DNA from: RGIG4140 sp045635565
Lineage (GTDB): Bacteria > Pseudomonadota > Alphaproteobacteria > CAAHEQ01 > UBA3637
NCBI GenBank assembly: GCA_045635565.1
Contig: JAZTVX010000021.1
Span: 39,307 to 103,306 of the forward strand
DNA length: 64,000 bases
Direction: 5' to 3'
Notes under the pieces: model-generated
Databases searched by the model: none
What the model was told of the DNA's origin: nothing
The model's input: only the letters and a program-made list of their open reading frames with translations
Program-made: the position numbers and the translations under genes
Shown: one piece after another, positions 9,248-17,663 of the stretch
Layout of the letters: each line of letters opens with the position of its first letter
How positions within the stretch are numbered: position 1 is the first letter of the stretch

Positions 9248-10461
9248 TTTATCAAATTTTAAAAGAGGCATGGATTTCTATTAGTGCGTATAAATTGCGG
9301 ACTTTTTTAACCATGTTGGGTATTTTAATTGGTGTCGCTGCTGTGGTAATGATGGTATCTGCCGGTCAAGCTGTTCAAAATGAAATTACCAAAACATTTG
9401 ATTCCATGGGTACAAATTTAATTATCATCGGGCCGGGAGAAACTGTTAAAGGCGGTATTCGTGGGGGCAGGGGCAAACCAACTGTTACGTTTGAAGATAT
9501 TGATTCACTTAAAACGTTAAAAGACGTTCAGACGAGCAGTTATGTTGTTAATTCTGCTGTTCAGGCTGTCTATGGTTCCAATAATTATGGTGTAAGTGTA
9601 TATGGTACAACACCGGATTATATTGATATCGGTAATTGGGAAATTGAGCAAGGGCAAATGTTTTCTGAAAAAGACCTGCGTTCTGGTAAACCTTATATTG
9701 TTATCGGACAAACGGTGGTGGATGAATTATTCGGTCTTCAAAATCCTATTGGAAAAGTTATTCGTTTAAAAAGCCAACCTTTTACTGTTATCGGTGTATT
9801 AAAAGGCAAGGGAGATGGTATGATGGGGGATGATCAAGATAATATTGTTTTGATGCCCGCAACCACGTTAAGACAACGCATACATGCCGGTATGCGCCAT
9901 AATTTTGCTAATGTTGGATTTGTTAAAGCGGTTAGTGAAGATAAAATGGAAGTAGTTGCCAATCGTATTGAATACCAATTAAGAGCTCGTCATCGTTTGA
10001 AAGAAGGTGTTGTCAATGATTTTAGTGTCCGTTTAATGACTGACATTGTTGAAAAAGTACGCCGTGTCGGATTTATTTTGTCTGCGTTATTAGCGGCGAT
10101 TGCTTCCATTTCTTTAATTGTTGGCAGTATCGGAATTATGAACATGATGCTTGTATCCGTTACGGAAAGAACACGGGAAATTGGTACTCGAAAAGCATTA
10201 GGGGCTCCGAATAAATGGATAATGGTGCAATTTTTGACGGAATCAATTCTGATTTCATTTATGGGGAGCTTTATTGGTATGATATTAGGTGTAATGCTAT
10301 CTCAAATCGGTGGGGCAATATTGCAAAAAGAAGTTCCGATTTCTATCTGGTCAGTGGTCATATCTGTGTTAGTTGCTATTATTGTCGGTGTTGTATCAGG
10401 TTTAATGCCTGCTATAAAAGCCATGAAACTTGATCCGATTGAAGCATTAAGATATCAATAA
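9244..10461 (+). CDS. MacB-type ABC transporter permease
   Basis: 405 residues: N-terminal membrane helix (LRTFLTMLGILIGVAAVVMMV), a periplasmic MacB core domain (about residues 45-270, with GTTPDYIDIGNWEIEQGQMF), then three helices typical of FtsX-like permeases (IASISLIVGSIGIMNMMLVSV; ESILISFMGSFIGMILGVML; VVISVLVAIIVGVVSGLMPA). The conserved coupling stretch SVTERTREIGTRKALGA is intact. It ends with the family-typical PIEALRYQ. It is the last gene of the efflux operon; a terminator follows at 10507. Confidence 0.92.
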   Translation: MIYQILKEAWISISAYKLRTFLTMLGILIGVAAVVMMVSAGQAVQNEITKTFDSMGTNLIIIGPGETVKGGIRGGRGKPTVTFEDIDSLKTLKDVQTSSYVVNSAVQAVYGSNNYGVSVYGTTPDYIDIGNWEIEQGQMFSEKDLRSGKPYIVIGQTVVDELFGLQNPIGKVIRLKSQPFTVIGVLKGKGDGMMGDDQDNIVLMPATTLRQRIHAGMRHNFANVGFVKAVSEDKMEVVANRIEYQLRARHRLKEGVVNDFSVRLMTDIVEKVRRVGFILSALLAAIASISLIVGSIGIMNMMLVSVTERTREIGTRKALGAPNKWIMVQFLTESILISFMGSFIGMILGVMLSQIGGAILQKEVPISIWSVVISVLVAIIVGVVSGLMPAIKAMKLDPIEALRYQ

Positions 10462-10506
10462 TGCTTTTATTTAACGAAAGACTATTTATGCAAGAAAACA
10501 AAAAAA

Positions 10507-10532
10507 ACGGAAGAAAAAATCTTCCGTTTTTT
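10507..10532. terminator. Bidirectional terminator between efflux operon and nifJ
   Basis: ACGGAAGA and TCTTCCGT form an 8-bp stem with an A-rich loop, flanked by an A tract upstream and a T tract downstream. It therefore serves the plus-strand permease gene and the minus-strand nifJ. Confidence 0.8.
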
Positions 10533-10543
10533 TACTTGAGCAT

Positions 10544-13500
10544 CTAATCTTCATTTTTGGCTAAACGTTCATACAATTTGAAACGTTTATCAATTTGTTC
10601 TTGGGCTTTTAAAACCAATTTGTCGTAATGGTCTGCATTGCTTTGGCGTACAGCTTTAAAACGAGTTTCTGTTGCCATAAATTCAGATATCGGACGGGTT
10701 GGTTTACTGTCCAATTGGAACGGATTCAATCCTTGTGCTGAACGACGAGGATCAAATCTGTACAACGGCCACAACCCCGTTTCAACAGCCATTTTTTGGT
10801 GTTCTAATCCCATTTTGCCAATATCATAACCATGTGAAATACAGTGACTGTATGCAATAATCAACGATGGCCCGTTAAAACTTTCTGCTTCGTTGATGGC
10901 TTGCAAAGCATGCATGTCTTTTGCACCTAATGAAATACTGGCGACATAAACACCCCCGGATGACATAGCTATCATACCCAAATCTTTGCGAGGTTGCTCA
11001 TTACCGGCAATGGCAAATTTTGCTGAAGCTCCAATAGGTGTTGCTTTGGAACGTTGACCACCGGTATTGGAATAAACTTCGGTATCCATAACCATAATAT
11101 TCACATTTTTACCAGAGTAAAGAACATGATCTAATCCACCATAGCCAATATCATATGCCCAACCATCACCACCTAAAATCCAGACGGATTTTTTAACCAA
11201 ATAGTCAGCATTATCAAATAATAACTTGGCTTTGGGTGTATTCATTTGTGATAATGTTTTCTTCAAAATGGTAATCCGATTGCGTTGTTCAACAATGCCT
11301 TGTTCTGTTGATTGGTCGGCACTCATGATAGATGATACCAAATTTTCGTCCAAATCAAGTTGCATGCTTGTCAACAGTTGACGGGCAAATTCTGTTTTTG
11401 AATCAACGGATGTACGCATACCCAATCCAAATTCGGCATTGTCTTCGAATAATGAATTAGCCCATGCCGGTCCCCGACCATCAGCATTTTTGGCGTAAGG
11501 TGTTGTTGGCAAGTTACCACTGTAAATGGATGAACAACCTGTTGCATTGGCAACAATCAATCGGTCACCGAACAATTGTGTTATCATTTTAACATACGGT
11601 GTTTCACCACAACCGGCACAGGCACCCGAAAATTCAAATAACGGACGCATTAAAGCCACTGATTTAATTTGTTTTGGTGAAAGTTTTGTTCTGTCGGAAT
11701 CAGGCAAAGACATAAAGAAATCAAAATTTTGAATATCTTTGTTTAAGTGTGTTTCAATCGGAACCATGGTAATGGCTTTTTGCTCTGGATTGTTTCTGTT
11801 TTTTGCCGGACAAACTTGTGAACACAATGTACAACCCGTACAATCTTCCGGAGCAACTTGAATAACATATTTATCACCGGCAAATTCTTTTCCTTTATAA
11901 TCAGTACATTTAAACCCATCTGGTGCATGTTCCAAATGTTGCGTTGCAAAAGTTTTGGCTCGAATGGCGGCATGTGGACAAACAGATACACATTTACCGC
12001 ATTGAATACATAAATCAGGATTCCATTCCGGAATATCTTGAGCGATACGTCGTTTTTCATATTTTGCCGTATCTGTTGGCCATACCCCATCAGCTGTCCA
12101 TTCAAATGAACTGACAGGTAATTGTTCTCCTCGACCTTCAATAATTTTTCCTGTTACTTGTTTAATCAATTCCGGAGCATCTTCCGAAACGCCAGTTTGA
12201 CGTTTGTAAACTGAATTAACGGCACCGATTTTGATTTCATGAAGGTGAGCCAATGATTCATCAACGGCTTTAATGTTGGCATCAACAATATCCTGACCTT
12301 TACGTGCATATGTTTTTTGAATAGCTTTTTTAATTTTTTCAATGGCTAATTCTCTGGGTAAAACACCGGATATTGCAAAAAAGCATGTTTGCATAATGGT
12401 GTTAATGCGTCTGCCCATACCGGTTTTTTCGGCAACATCCATAGCATCAATAGCATATAATCGAATGTTTTTATCAACGATTTCCTGTTGAACTTCTATT
12501 GGTAAAGAATCCCATACCTTATCGGTTTTTTCATTTGAATTGATAAGAAAAACAGCATTTTGACTGGCATAGGATAACACATCTGTTTTAAACAGGAACG
12601 GTGTATGGTGACAGGCAACAAAATCAGCTTGATTGATTAAATACGGAGCCTTAATAGGATTTTTGGAAAATCTTAAATGAGAAATTGTCATCCCACCTGA
12701 TTTTTTGGAATCATATACGAAATAGGCTTGCCCGTAGTAATCATCACCGTCCGCAATAATTTTAATCGAGTTTTTATTGGCACCAACCGTACCGTCCGAA
12801 CCTAATCCGATAAAGACAGAACGGTTTACATCTTTTCCTTCAATATTGAAAGTATTATCGTATGATAAAGATAAATGCGTGACATCATCATTGATACCAA
12901 CAGTAAAATGAGCCTTTTCTTTATTTTCAAAGATAGCCTTTACCATGGCCGGTGTAAATTCTTTTGAAGATAAACCATATCGACCACCTAAAATTTTTGG
13001 CATATGCGATACAGCACCATTTGAAACACCTTCTGCCAAAGTTGACACAATATCGAGATATAACGGTTCCCCAACTGAACCGGATTCTTTCGTTCTGTCC
13101 AAAACGGATACATATTGAACCGTTTTCGGTAATGCTTCAATAAAGGCTTGTTTGGGGAAGGGACGATATAAATGAATACCGATAACCCCATATTTTGTTC
13201 CATTCTCATTCAGTGATTTGACGGTTTGTTCAATTGTTTCAACACTGGAACCAATGGCAACTATAACATGTTCGGCATCTTGTGCCCCATAATATTGCAC
13301 CAAATGATAAGCCCGTCCTGTTACTTCTTCAAAACGACGCATAGCTTTTTCAACCAATGTAGGACAAGCATTATAGTATTTGTTTGATGCTTCCTTAATC
13401 TGGAAGAAAACATCCGGATTTTGTGCTGTTCCCCGAATTGTCGGATTTTCGGGTGTTAAAGCATTTTTGCCCGTAAAATCGGTCGGAATGTCTGCCATCA

Positions 13501-14086
13501 ATTCTTTTAATTCTTCATCGGAAATTAAATCAATTTTATTGATTTCATGAGATGTTCTGAATCCGTCAAAAAAGTGAATAAACGGAATGCGTGAAAGGAA
13601 TGTGGACATTTGTGCAATAGCCGCAAAGTCTTGTGCCTCTTGAACGGAATTGGAAGCCAACATCGCAAAACCCGTTTGACGACAAGCCATAACATCTGAA
13701 TGGTCACCAAAAATAGATAAGGCGTGACCGGCAATCGTTCGAGCGGCAACATGCATAACAAATGGTGTTAATTCACCGGCAATTTTATACATATTCGGAA
13801 TCATTAACAATAAACCTTGTGACGCCGTATATGTCGTTGTGATTGAACCGGCTTGCAAAGAACCATGCACAGCTCCGATAGCACCGGCTTCGGATTGCAT
13901 TTCCAAAATTTGAGGGACTTTGCCCCAAATATTTTCAACACCGGCAGCTGACCAGGTATCTGACCATTCACCCATCGGAGAAGATGGTGTAATCGGGTAA
14001 ATAATTGAAACTTCATTTAATTTATGTGCAACAAATGCTGCAGCTTCATTTGCATCAAGCATTTTTGTTTTGTGTTTTATAGACAT
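10544..14086 (-). CDS. nifJ: Pyruvate:ferredoxin (flavodoxin) oxidoreductase
   Basis: 1180-residue single-chain PFOR converting pyruvate and CoA to acetyl-CoA and CO2 with reduced ferredoxin or flavodoxin. The N-terminal domain starts DANEAAAFVAHKLNEVSIIYPITPSSPMGE. Two ferredoxin-type clusters are at about residues 695 (CIQCGKCVSVCP) and 750 (CTGCTLCSQVCP). The TPP domain holds the third cluster ligands (CAGCGETPYVKM, about 820; ATGCSSIYSGN) and the Mg/TPP stretch GGDGWAYDIGYGGLDHVL. Full length matches the family. The enzyme is oxygen sensitive and points to anaerobic or microaerobic metabolism, less common in alphaproteobacteria than pyruvate dehydrogenase. A ribosome site GAAAGGAAC precedes the ATG. 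Confidence 0.97.
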   Translation of the reverse strand: MSIKHKTKMLDANEAAAFVAHKLNEVSIIYPITPSSPMGEWSDTWSAAGVENIWGKVPQILEMQSEAGAIGAVHGSLQAGSITTTYTASQGLLLMIPNMYKIAGELTPFVMHVAARTIAGHALSIFGDHSDVMACRQTGFAMLASNSVQEAQDFAAIAQMSTFLSRIPFIHFFDGFRTSHEINKIDLISDEELKELMADIPTDFTGKNALTPENPTIRGTAQNPDVFFQIKEASNKYYNACPTLVEKAMRRFEEVTGRAYHLVQYYGAQDAEHVIVAIGSSVETIEQTVKSLNENGTKYGVIGIHLYRPFPKQAFIEALPKTVQYVSVLDRTKESGSVGEPLYLDIVSTLAEGVSNGAVSHMPKILGGRYGLSSKEFTPAMVKAIFENKEKAHFTVGINDDVTHLSLSYDNTFNIEGKDVNRSVFIGLGSDGTVGANKNSIKIIADGDDYYGQAYFVYDSKKSGGMTISHLRFSKNPIKAPYLINQADFVACHHTPFLFKTDVLSYASQNAVFLINSNEKTDKVWDSLPIEVQQEIVDKNIRLYAIDAMDVAEKTGMGRRINTIMQTCFFAISGVLPRELAIEKIKKAIQKTYARKGQDIVDANIKAVDESLAHLHEIKIGAVNSVYKRQTGVSEDAPELIKQVTGKIIEGRGEQLPVSSFEWTADGVWPTDTAKYEKRRIAQDIPEWNPDLCIQCGKCVSVCPHAAIRAKTFATQHLEHAPDGFKCTDYKGKEFAGDKYVIQVAPEDCTGCTLCSQVCPAKNRNNPEQKAITMVPIETHLNKDIQNFDFFMSLPDSDRTKLSPKQIKSVALMRPLFEFSGACAGCGETPYVKMITQLFGDRLIVANATGCSSIYSGNLPTTPYAKNADGRGPAWANSLFEDNAEFGLGMRTSVDSKTEFARQLLTSMQLDLDENLVSSIMSADQSTEQGIVEQRNRITILKKTLSQMNTPKAKLLFDNADYLVKKSVWILGGDGWAYDIGYGGLDHVLYSGKNVNIMVMDTEVYSNTGGQRSKATPIGASAKFAIAGNEQPRKDLGMIAMSSGGVYVASISLGAKDMHALQAINEAESFNGPSLIIAYSHCISHGYDIGKMGLEHQKMAVETGLWPLYRFDPRRSAQGLNPFQLDSKPTRPISEFMATETRFKAVRQSNADHYDKLVLKAQEQIDKRFKLYERLAKNED

Positions 14087-14238
14087 GTTTGTTCCTTTCG
14101 AATATTCTGTGTTTTTTTATACAGGAAACAAAATCAAATGTCCAATAAAAAAATATGTTCATGATAATAATTAAGACCATAATTTTCAAAAGTGAAGGTG
14201 GTAACAAATAATAAAAATACAATTTGTGATAAATTATA

Positions 14239-14267
14239 CTTGAAAAAAAATTTTTTAGGGTATATAT
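14239..14267 (+). promoter_or_regulatory. Promoter of tRNA-Val
   Basis: TTGAAA, a 17-base A/T spacer and TATATT precede the tRNA by about a dozen bases, the normal distance for a stable RNA promoter. Coordinates are accurate to a few bases. Confidence 0.5.
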
Positions 14268-14279
14268 TGCTTTCTCGTT

Positions 14280-14356
14280 GGGTGTATAGCTCAGTTGGTT
14301 AGAGCGTTACGTTCACATCGTAAAGGTCGTCGGTTCGAATCCAACTACACCCACCA
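14280..14356 (+). tRNA. tRNA-Val (anticodon CAC)
   Basis: The acceptor stem GGGTGTA pairs with TACACCC, followed by discriminator A and an encoded CCA. The D arm is GCTCAGTTGGTTAGAGC. The anticodon stem TTACG/CGTAA encloses the loop TTCACAT, giving CAC, which reads GTG valine codons. The T arm contains GGTTCGAATCC. 77 nt including CCA. It marks the left edge of the accessory region that starts after it. Confidence 0.95.
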
Positions 14357-14362
14357 TTTTTA

Positions 14363-14989
14363 TTAACTGTTTATATGGTTATTTTGTCTTACTAAATCCA
14401 TCAGATTTAAATGATACGATTCAACGAGTTGTGGAGAAAAAGGAACACTTTCCTCCGTTATTATTTCAAAATTTTCCTGTAATAAATTTAATCGTTTGTA
14501 TTTCGATGTTGATGCATACGGATTTAAGCAGCAAAGAAATTGATTATCATCAGGAATTTGTACAAGGTATTGTTCATCAAATAGGATAAAAGAAGGTATC
14601 CTTTCATCTTGTCCCCAATCTAATATACGGATATTTTCGGCATAAGGCAGAGCAGAGATAAGAGGGTGTGTTTCATTGAAATGTTCATCTGTTTTGAAGG
14701 GCATAGCTTGCGTTAGTTTTTCATTGGCTAATACGTCCCGTGTAACAATCAAAGATAATCCTTTTATCTTTTCTGGGAAATATTCGGAAAAGCAAGATAA
14801 ATAAGGGTACATTTTGTCAAAATCATCTTTATTTAAAAATAGTTGCACGTGTTCGCTTTGCTCTGTTAATAACTGACACATCAGTAAAATACGATTATCA
14901 TTATATGAAATGGGAAATATTTCCTTGTAATTTTGTTCAATTGCCTGTTCATATGTTTTAATAATTTTTTCACTTTTTTGAGTTGACAT
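14363..14989 (-). CDS. Hypothetical protein next to tRNA-Val
   Basis: About 208 residues of unknown family, starting MSTQKSEKIIKTYEQAIEQN. The open frame extends upstream to a TTG at 15061, and an in-frame GTG lies four codons before the chosen ATG. I prefer the ATG at 14989 because AAAGGTG sits ahead of it, but the start is uncertain. There is no signal peptide or membrane helix. The middle has alternating hydrophobic strands (RILLMCQLLTEQSEHVQLFL; IRILDWGQDERIPSFILFD), so an alpha/beta fold is likely. Its 3' end lies only six bases from the 3' end of the convergent tRNA-Val, so no separate terminator fits between them. Confidence 0.6.
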   Translation of the reverse strand: MSTQKSEKIIKTYEQAIEQNYKEIFPISYNDNRILLMCQLLTEQSEHVQLFLNKDDFDKMYPYLSCFSEYFPEKIKGLSLIVTRDVLANEKLTQAMPFKTDEHFNETHPLISALPYAENIRILDWGQDERIPSFILFDEQYLVQIPDDNQFLCCLNPYASTSKYKRLNLLQENFEIITEESVPFSPQLVESYHLNLMDLVRQNNHINS

Positions 14990-15126
14990 TTTCGCATTCA
15001 CCTTTTTAAAGTTTTCAAAAGTACCAGATACCAAGTTATCAGATTTTTTCGTAAATTTCAATCCTGTTTCATCTTTATTATTTAAACAGGTTATTTATAT
15101 GATTCAAAATGATTTTTTTAATGAAA

Positions 15127-15158
15127 ACATTGACAATTGGTCAATGTTATAATACTAT
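15127..15158 (+). promoter_or_regulatory. Promoter with palindromic operator before the first tail-bearing gene
   Basis: TTGACA (15130-15135), a 17-base spacer and TACTAT (15153-15158). A perfect 8-bp inverted repeat, ACATTGAC-aattg-GTCAATGT (15127-15147), fully covers the -35 element. Such placement suggests a repressor operator; this is inferred from position and symmetry only. Confidence 0.5.
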
Positions 15159-15223
15159 ATCAAAAATTCAACAAAGATGAGTGTTGATACACAAAATGGA
15201 TAATTGAATACAGGGAATACACT

Positions 15224-16087
15224 ATGAATTTTAATATGAAAGAAAATTTAATGTTAGAACAAACAACCAAACAATCAGAGTCTAAAAAAATAAATTTAGA
15301 ATTAAAAGCAACTTTACGTCGATTATCTTTGAAACACCGACAAACCTTAATGAATACAATTGTAGAACAACAAGAAGATGGGGTTTTTTGTATAGAACAA
15401 TTATTGACTAATTTATTAACATCTGCAATTTTGATATCACCAATTAAACCGGCTGTTGTAAGAGCTAACATGATGAAAGAGCCAGCACAACAATTATGTT
15501 GTCTTGCTGACTATGATGTGAATGTTAATTTAAATTTACTACCGATTAAAGATGCTGATTATCCGTTGTATTTGGAATGTTGGAATGGTAAAACGCAGGA
15601 AGTTGTTGATTTAATTCATCGATATGCAACAATTTTATATTCTTTAAAGAAAGATGACCTTATTTCATTTGCCCAAGAAGTGTGTTTGCCGGATACCGAA
15701 GAAGAAAAGGTCCAAAAAGAAACTCGATACAAAGAACTTGAACAGAAAGCATTGTCTTTGCATCGTTCAGAATACGACAATAATCCAAGTTATAAAGCAA
15801 TGTTTGATATGTTTTATGAGGACGAAAAAACAGAAAAAGAAGTATGTTGTGTCGGGTTTAGAGGTGTTACAAACATTACACCTTATGATTTTGAACCTCC
15901 TAAAAAAACGGGAGCGAAAATTATTGGGGCTTTATTGGCTGTTAGTGCTGTTGCGACAGGTGTTTATTGTTTGACACAAAACACAGATGATAATGCATCT
16001 GAACAAGTGGTACCCCAGATGCAAAAAATTATGGAACAAAAACCTGTGGTTCAACCAACCAATAGTCGTGGTGCTAAAACAATGTGA
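15224..16087 (+). CDS. Unknown membrane-anchored protein with the shared C-terminal tail
   Basis: 287 residues. Residues 1-230 are hydrophilic with no domain I recognise; a stretch around LCCLADYDVNVNLNLLPI and the helical region DTEEEKVQKETRYKELEQKA stand out. One hydrophobic segment (IIGALLAVSAVATGVYCL, about 236-253) is followed by an acidic linker and the tail: VPQMQKIMEQKPVVQPTNS, then RGAKTM-stop. The tail is a divergent version of the one in five other proteins of this region (19034, 17664, 27220, 27552, 28099). With a single helix near the C-terminus and no signal peptide, it could be tail-anchored or have its tail displayed across the membrane. Two further in-frame Met codons (5 and 10) leave the start slightly uncertain. 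Function unknown. Confidence 0.75.
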   Translation: MNFNMKENLMLEQTTKQSESKKINLELKATLRRLSLKHRQTLMNTIVEQQEDGVFCIEQLLTNLLTSAILISPIKPAVVRANMMKEPAQQLCCLADYDVNVNLNLLPIKDADYPLYLECWNGKTQEVVDLIHRYATILYSLKKDDLISFAQEVCLPDTEEEKVQKETRYKELEQKALSLHRSEYDNNPSYKAMFDMFYEDEKTEKEVCCVGFRGVTNITPYDFEPPKKTGAKIIGALLAVSAVATGVYCLTQNTDDNASEQVVPQMQKIMEQKPVVQPTNSRGAKTM

Positions 16088-16177
16088 TGAATGAAAATGT
16101 TTAATAAGATTACCGTTCAATGTACAATCTCAATCTAATGGGGAACTCGAATGGAATAATTTATCAATTTTATAAAT

Positions 16178-16205
16178 AGCCTTGCTAAAACGCAAGGCTT
16201 TGTCA
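16178..16205 (+). terminator. Probable terminator after the first tail-bearing gene
   Basis: AGCCTTGC and GCAAGGCT form an 8-bp GC-containing stem with a short loop, followed by only a brief T run (TTTGTC). A weak or factor-assisted terminator is likely. Confidence 0.5.
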
Positions 16206-16228
16206 ATAGAACAAATATTATTTTCGTC

Positions 16229-16257
16229 TTGACAATGATTTGTGACTGTGTTAGCAT
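16229..16257 (+). promoter_or_regulatory. Promoter of the uridine kinase-like gene
   Basis: TTGACA (16229-16234), a 17-base spacer and TAGCAT (16252-16257). It lies about 140 bases before the start codon, leaving an unusually long leader. Confidence 0.5.
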
Positions 16258-16343
16258 CCCTCTGTTATGATGCAAATATCTCAAAACATCAACAAAAAAC
16301 ATAAAAATCTTTCGTGGAGAGATCCGACATAAGATGCCTTTTT

Positions 16344-16381
16344 TAATATAAATATAATATTTTATTCAAACATTTATATTA
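16344..16381 (+). promoter_or_regulatory. Leader hairpin directly before the ribosome site
   Basis: A perfect 10-bp inverted repeat TAATATAAAT / ATTTATATTA encloses an AT-rich loop and ends one base before AGGAAAGG, the ribosome binding site of the next gene. An upstream segment (GGAGAGATCC, then GATGCCTTTTTT) could also fold or terminate. A translational or attenuation control is conceivable; nothing matches a riboswitch I know. Confidence 0.3.
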
Positions 16382-16397
16382 GGAAAGGATTTTTAAA

Positions 16398-17114
16398 ATG
16401 ACTTTATTGCATAGCCAATCAGAAGAACCGTTTGTTCTTTCGGCGACATCGAAATTGTTATTGAAAGAATTGCTTCAATTACGACAAACAGGTCAAAACA
16501 GACCGGTTCTTATAGCCATTTCAGGTGAAAGCGCTGCCGGAAAAACAACTTTTATCAATACGTTAAAGCGAATACTAAAATCAGCAACGTTTATTGATGC
16601 CGATAACTATTTTAATGATTTATCACAAGAAATTCAACAGGCAGGTTCTTTTGCTAATTTGGTGGAGCAGGGGTTTGAAAGTGATGCTCCAACGTCATTT
16701 CAATTAAAGCAATTGGAACAGGATTTAAGGACTTTAAAATCAAATAAAAGTGTATGGATACCGCTATATGATATGAAAACGGGAAAAAGTTTTTCTGATG
16801 CACAATTTATTCAACCATCAACATTTATTTTTGTAGCCGGTATTTGTACGTTGTATAGGCCAGTATCAGATTTGTTTGATTTTAAAATCTATTTACAAGC
16901 AGATGAAAAATTGAGGTTTGAACGATATATGAAACGAGCCACAGAACGAGGACAAACACAATCAGAGGCACAACGGCAATATGCCTATATATCTAAAATG
17001 GCACAAAAATACATTTTACCTCAACAAAAACAGGCTGATATAATTGTCAAAGGACGATTGCCGAAACATTATTTGCAACAGTTGTTTATACAAACAATTC
17101 GTTCAATCGTATAA
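16398..17114 (+). CDS. Uridine kinase/phosphoribulokinase-family P-loop kinase
   Basis: 238 residues. Walker A is ISGESAAGKTTFIN (about residue 36), followed by FIDADNYFND, corresponding to the DxDxYY-like substrate region of uridine kinases. A central LYDMKTGKS and VAGICTLYRPVSDLFDFKIYL follow the uridine kinase layout (nucleoside binding, then the lid region with RxxRxxxRG-like RFERYMKRATERGQT). It probably phosphorylates a nucleoside or another small hydroxyl substrate; the specificity cannot be read. It stands alone with its own promoter and long leader, between two unknown tail-bearing clusters. No terminator is obvious after it. Confidence 0.75.
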   Translation: MTLLHSQSEEPFVLSATSKLLLKELLQLRQTGQNRPVLIAISGESAAGKTTFINTLKRILKSATFIDADNYFNDLSQEIQQAGSFANLVEQGFESDAPTSFQLKQLEQDLRTLKSNKSVWIPLYDMKTGKSFSDAQFIQPSTFIFVAGICTLYRPVSDLFDFKIYLQADEKLRFERYMKRATERGQTQSEAQRQYAYISKMAQKYILPQQKQADIIVKGRLPKHYLQQLFIQTIRSIV

Positions 17115-17253
17115 TGATGAGACACGTTTAAGTCGTCTATTAAAATAAATTTGATTCCGGATAAAGCAAAAATAATATCTTTATCCGGAATTTGACAATG
17201 ATAAAGCCTGACTTATTCAGCGAGACTTTGTTATTGGACATCGAAATTGTTGC

Positions 17254-17646
17254 TTATCCTCGTTGTCTGGATTCTTTCCTTTTTTTATTCAAATAAGCGT
17301 TAGCAGTTGAGGATTTTCCTGCTTGATTTAATCTGTTTGCTACATAAGATTGTTCATATGCTTCCCCATTAAAAATAAAATTACCGACTGTTCTTGCTTG
17401 TTTGATGATTGGCATATCTTTAAATGAAGATTTATTATCACAAAATTCTGAAATCGTTTTAGATGCTCTTGCACACATCATTTCAGCATCATCTTTTAAT
17501 AGGATTTTTTTACCTAATTTTTGTTCGGCATGTTTTTTACCACTTTCAATGCCAATACTATCCAGTTCAGCCAAAAGTCGTGCTTCATAAACTTTGGGTC
17601 TAAATATCGCACAAAATGTATCTTCTATATATTTAAATATATTCAT
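17254..17646 (-). CDS. Unknown 130-residue basic protein; intact member of a two-copy family
   Basis: 130 residues starting MNIFKYIEDTFCAIFRPKVYE, lysine-rich, ending KKRKESRQRG. No signal peptide, membrane helix or known domain is visible. A decayed second copy lies at 28569-28954 (for example GKKILTKDDAEILC against GKKILLKDDAEMMC). In both places the gene directly follows a gene whose product ends in the RGAR-type tail, after a 17-base gap with a conserved ribosome site region (AAGAAAGGATTC here, AAGAAGGAATTC there). That linkage suggests a partner of the tailed proteins. It is the last gene of a three-gene minus-strand operon. The last residues (SRQRG) faintly resemble the tail, possibly by chance. 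Confidence 0.75.
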   Translation of the reverse strand: MNIFKYIEDTFCAIFRPKVYEARLLAELDSIGIESGKKHAEQKLGKKILLKDDAEMMCARASKTISEFCDNKSSFKDMPIIKQARTVGNFIFNGEAYEQSYVANRLNQAGKSSTANAYLNKKRKESRQRG

Positions 17647-17663
17647 TTTATAGAATCCTTTCT

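Noticed and set aside
11743..12141. A 132-codon frame on the same strand as nifJ
   Set aside because: It is an out-of-frame shadow inside the iron-sulfur domain of nifJ, which is intact in its own frame.
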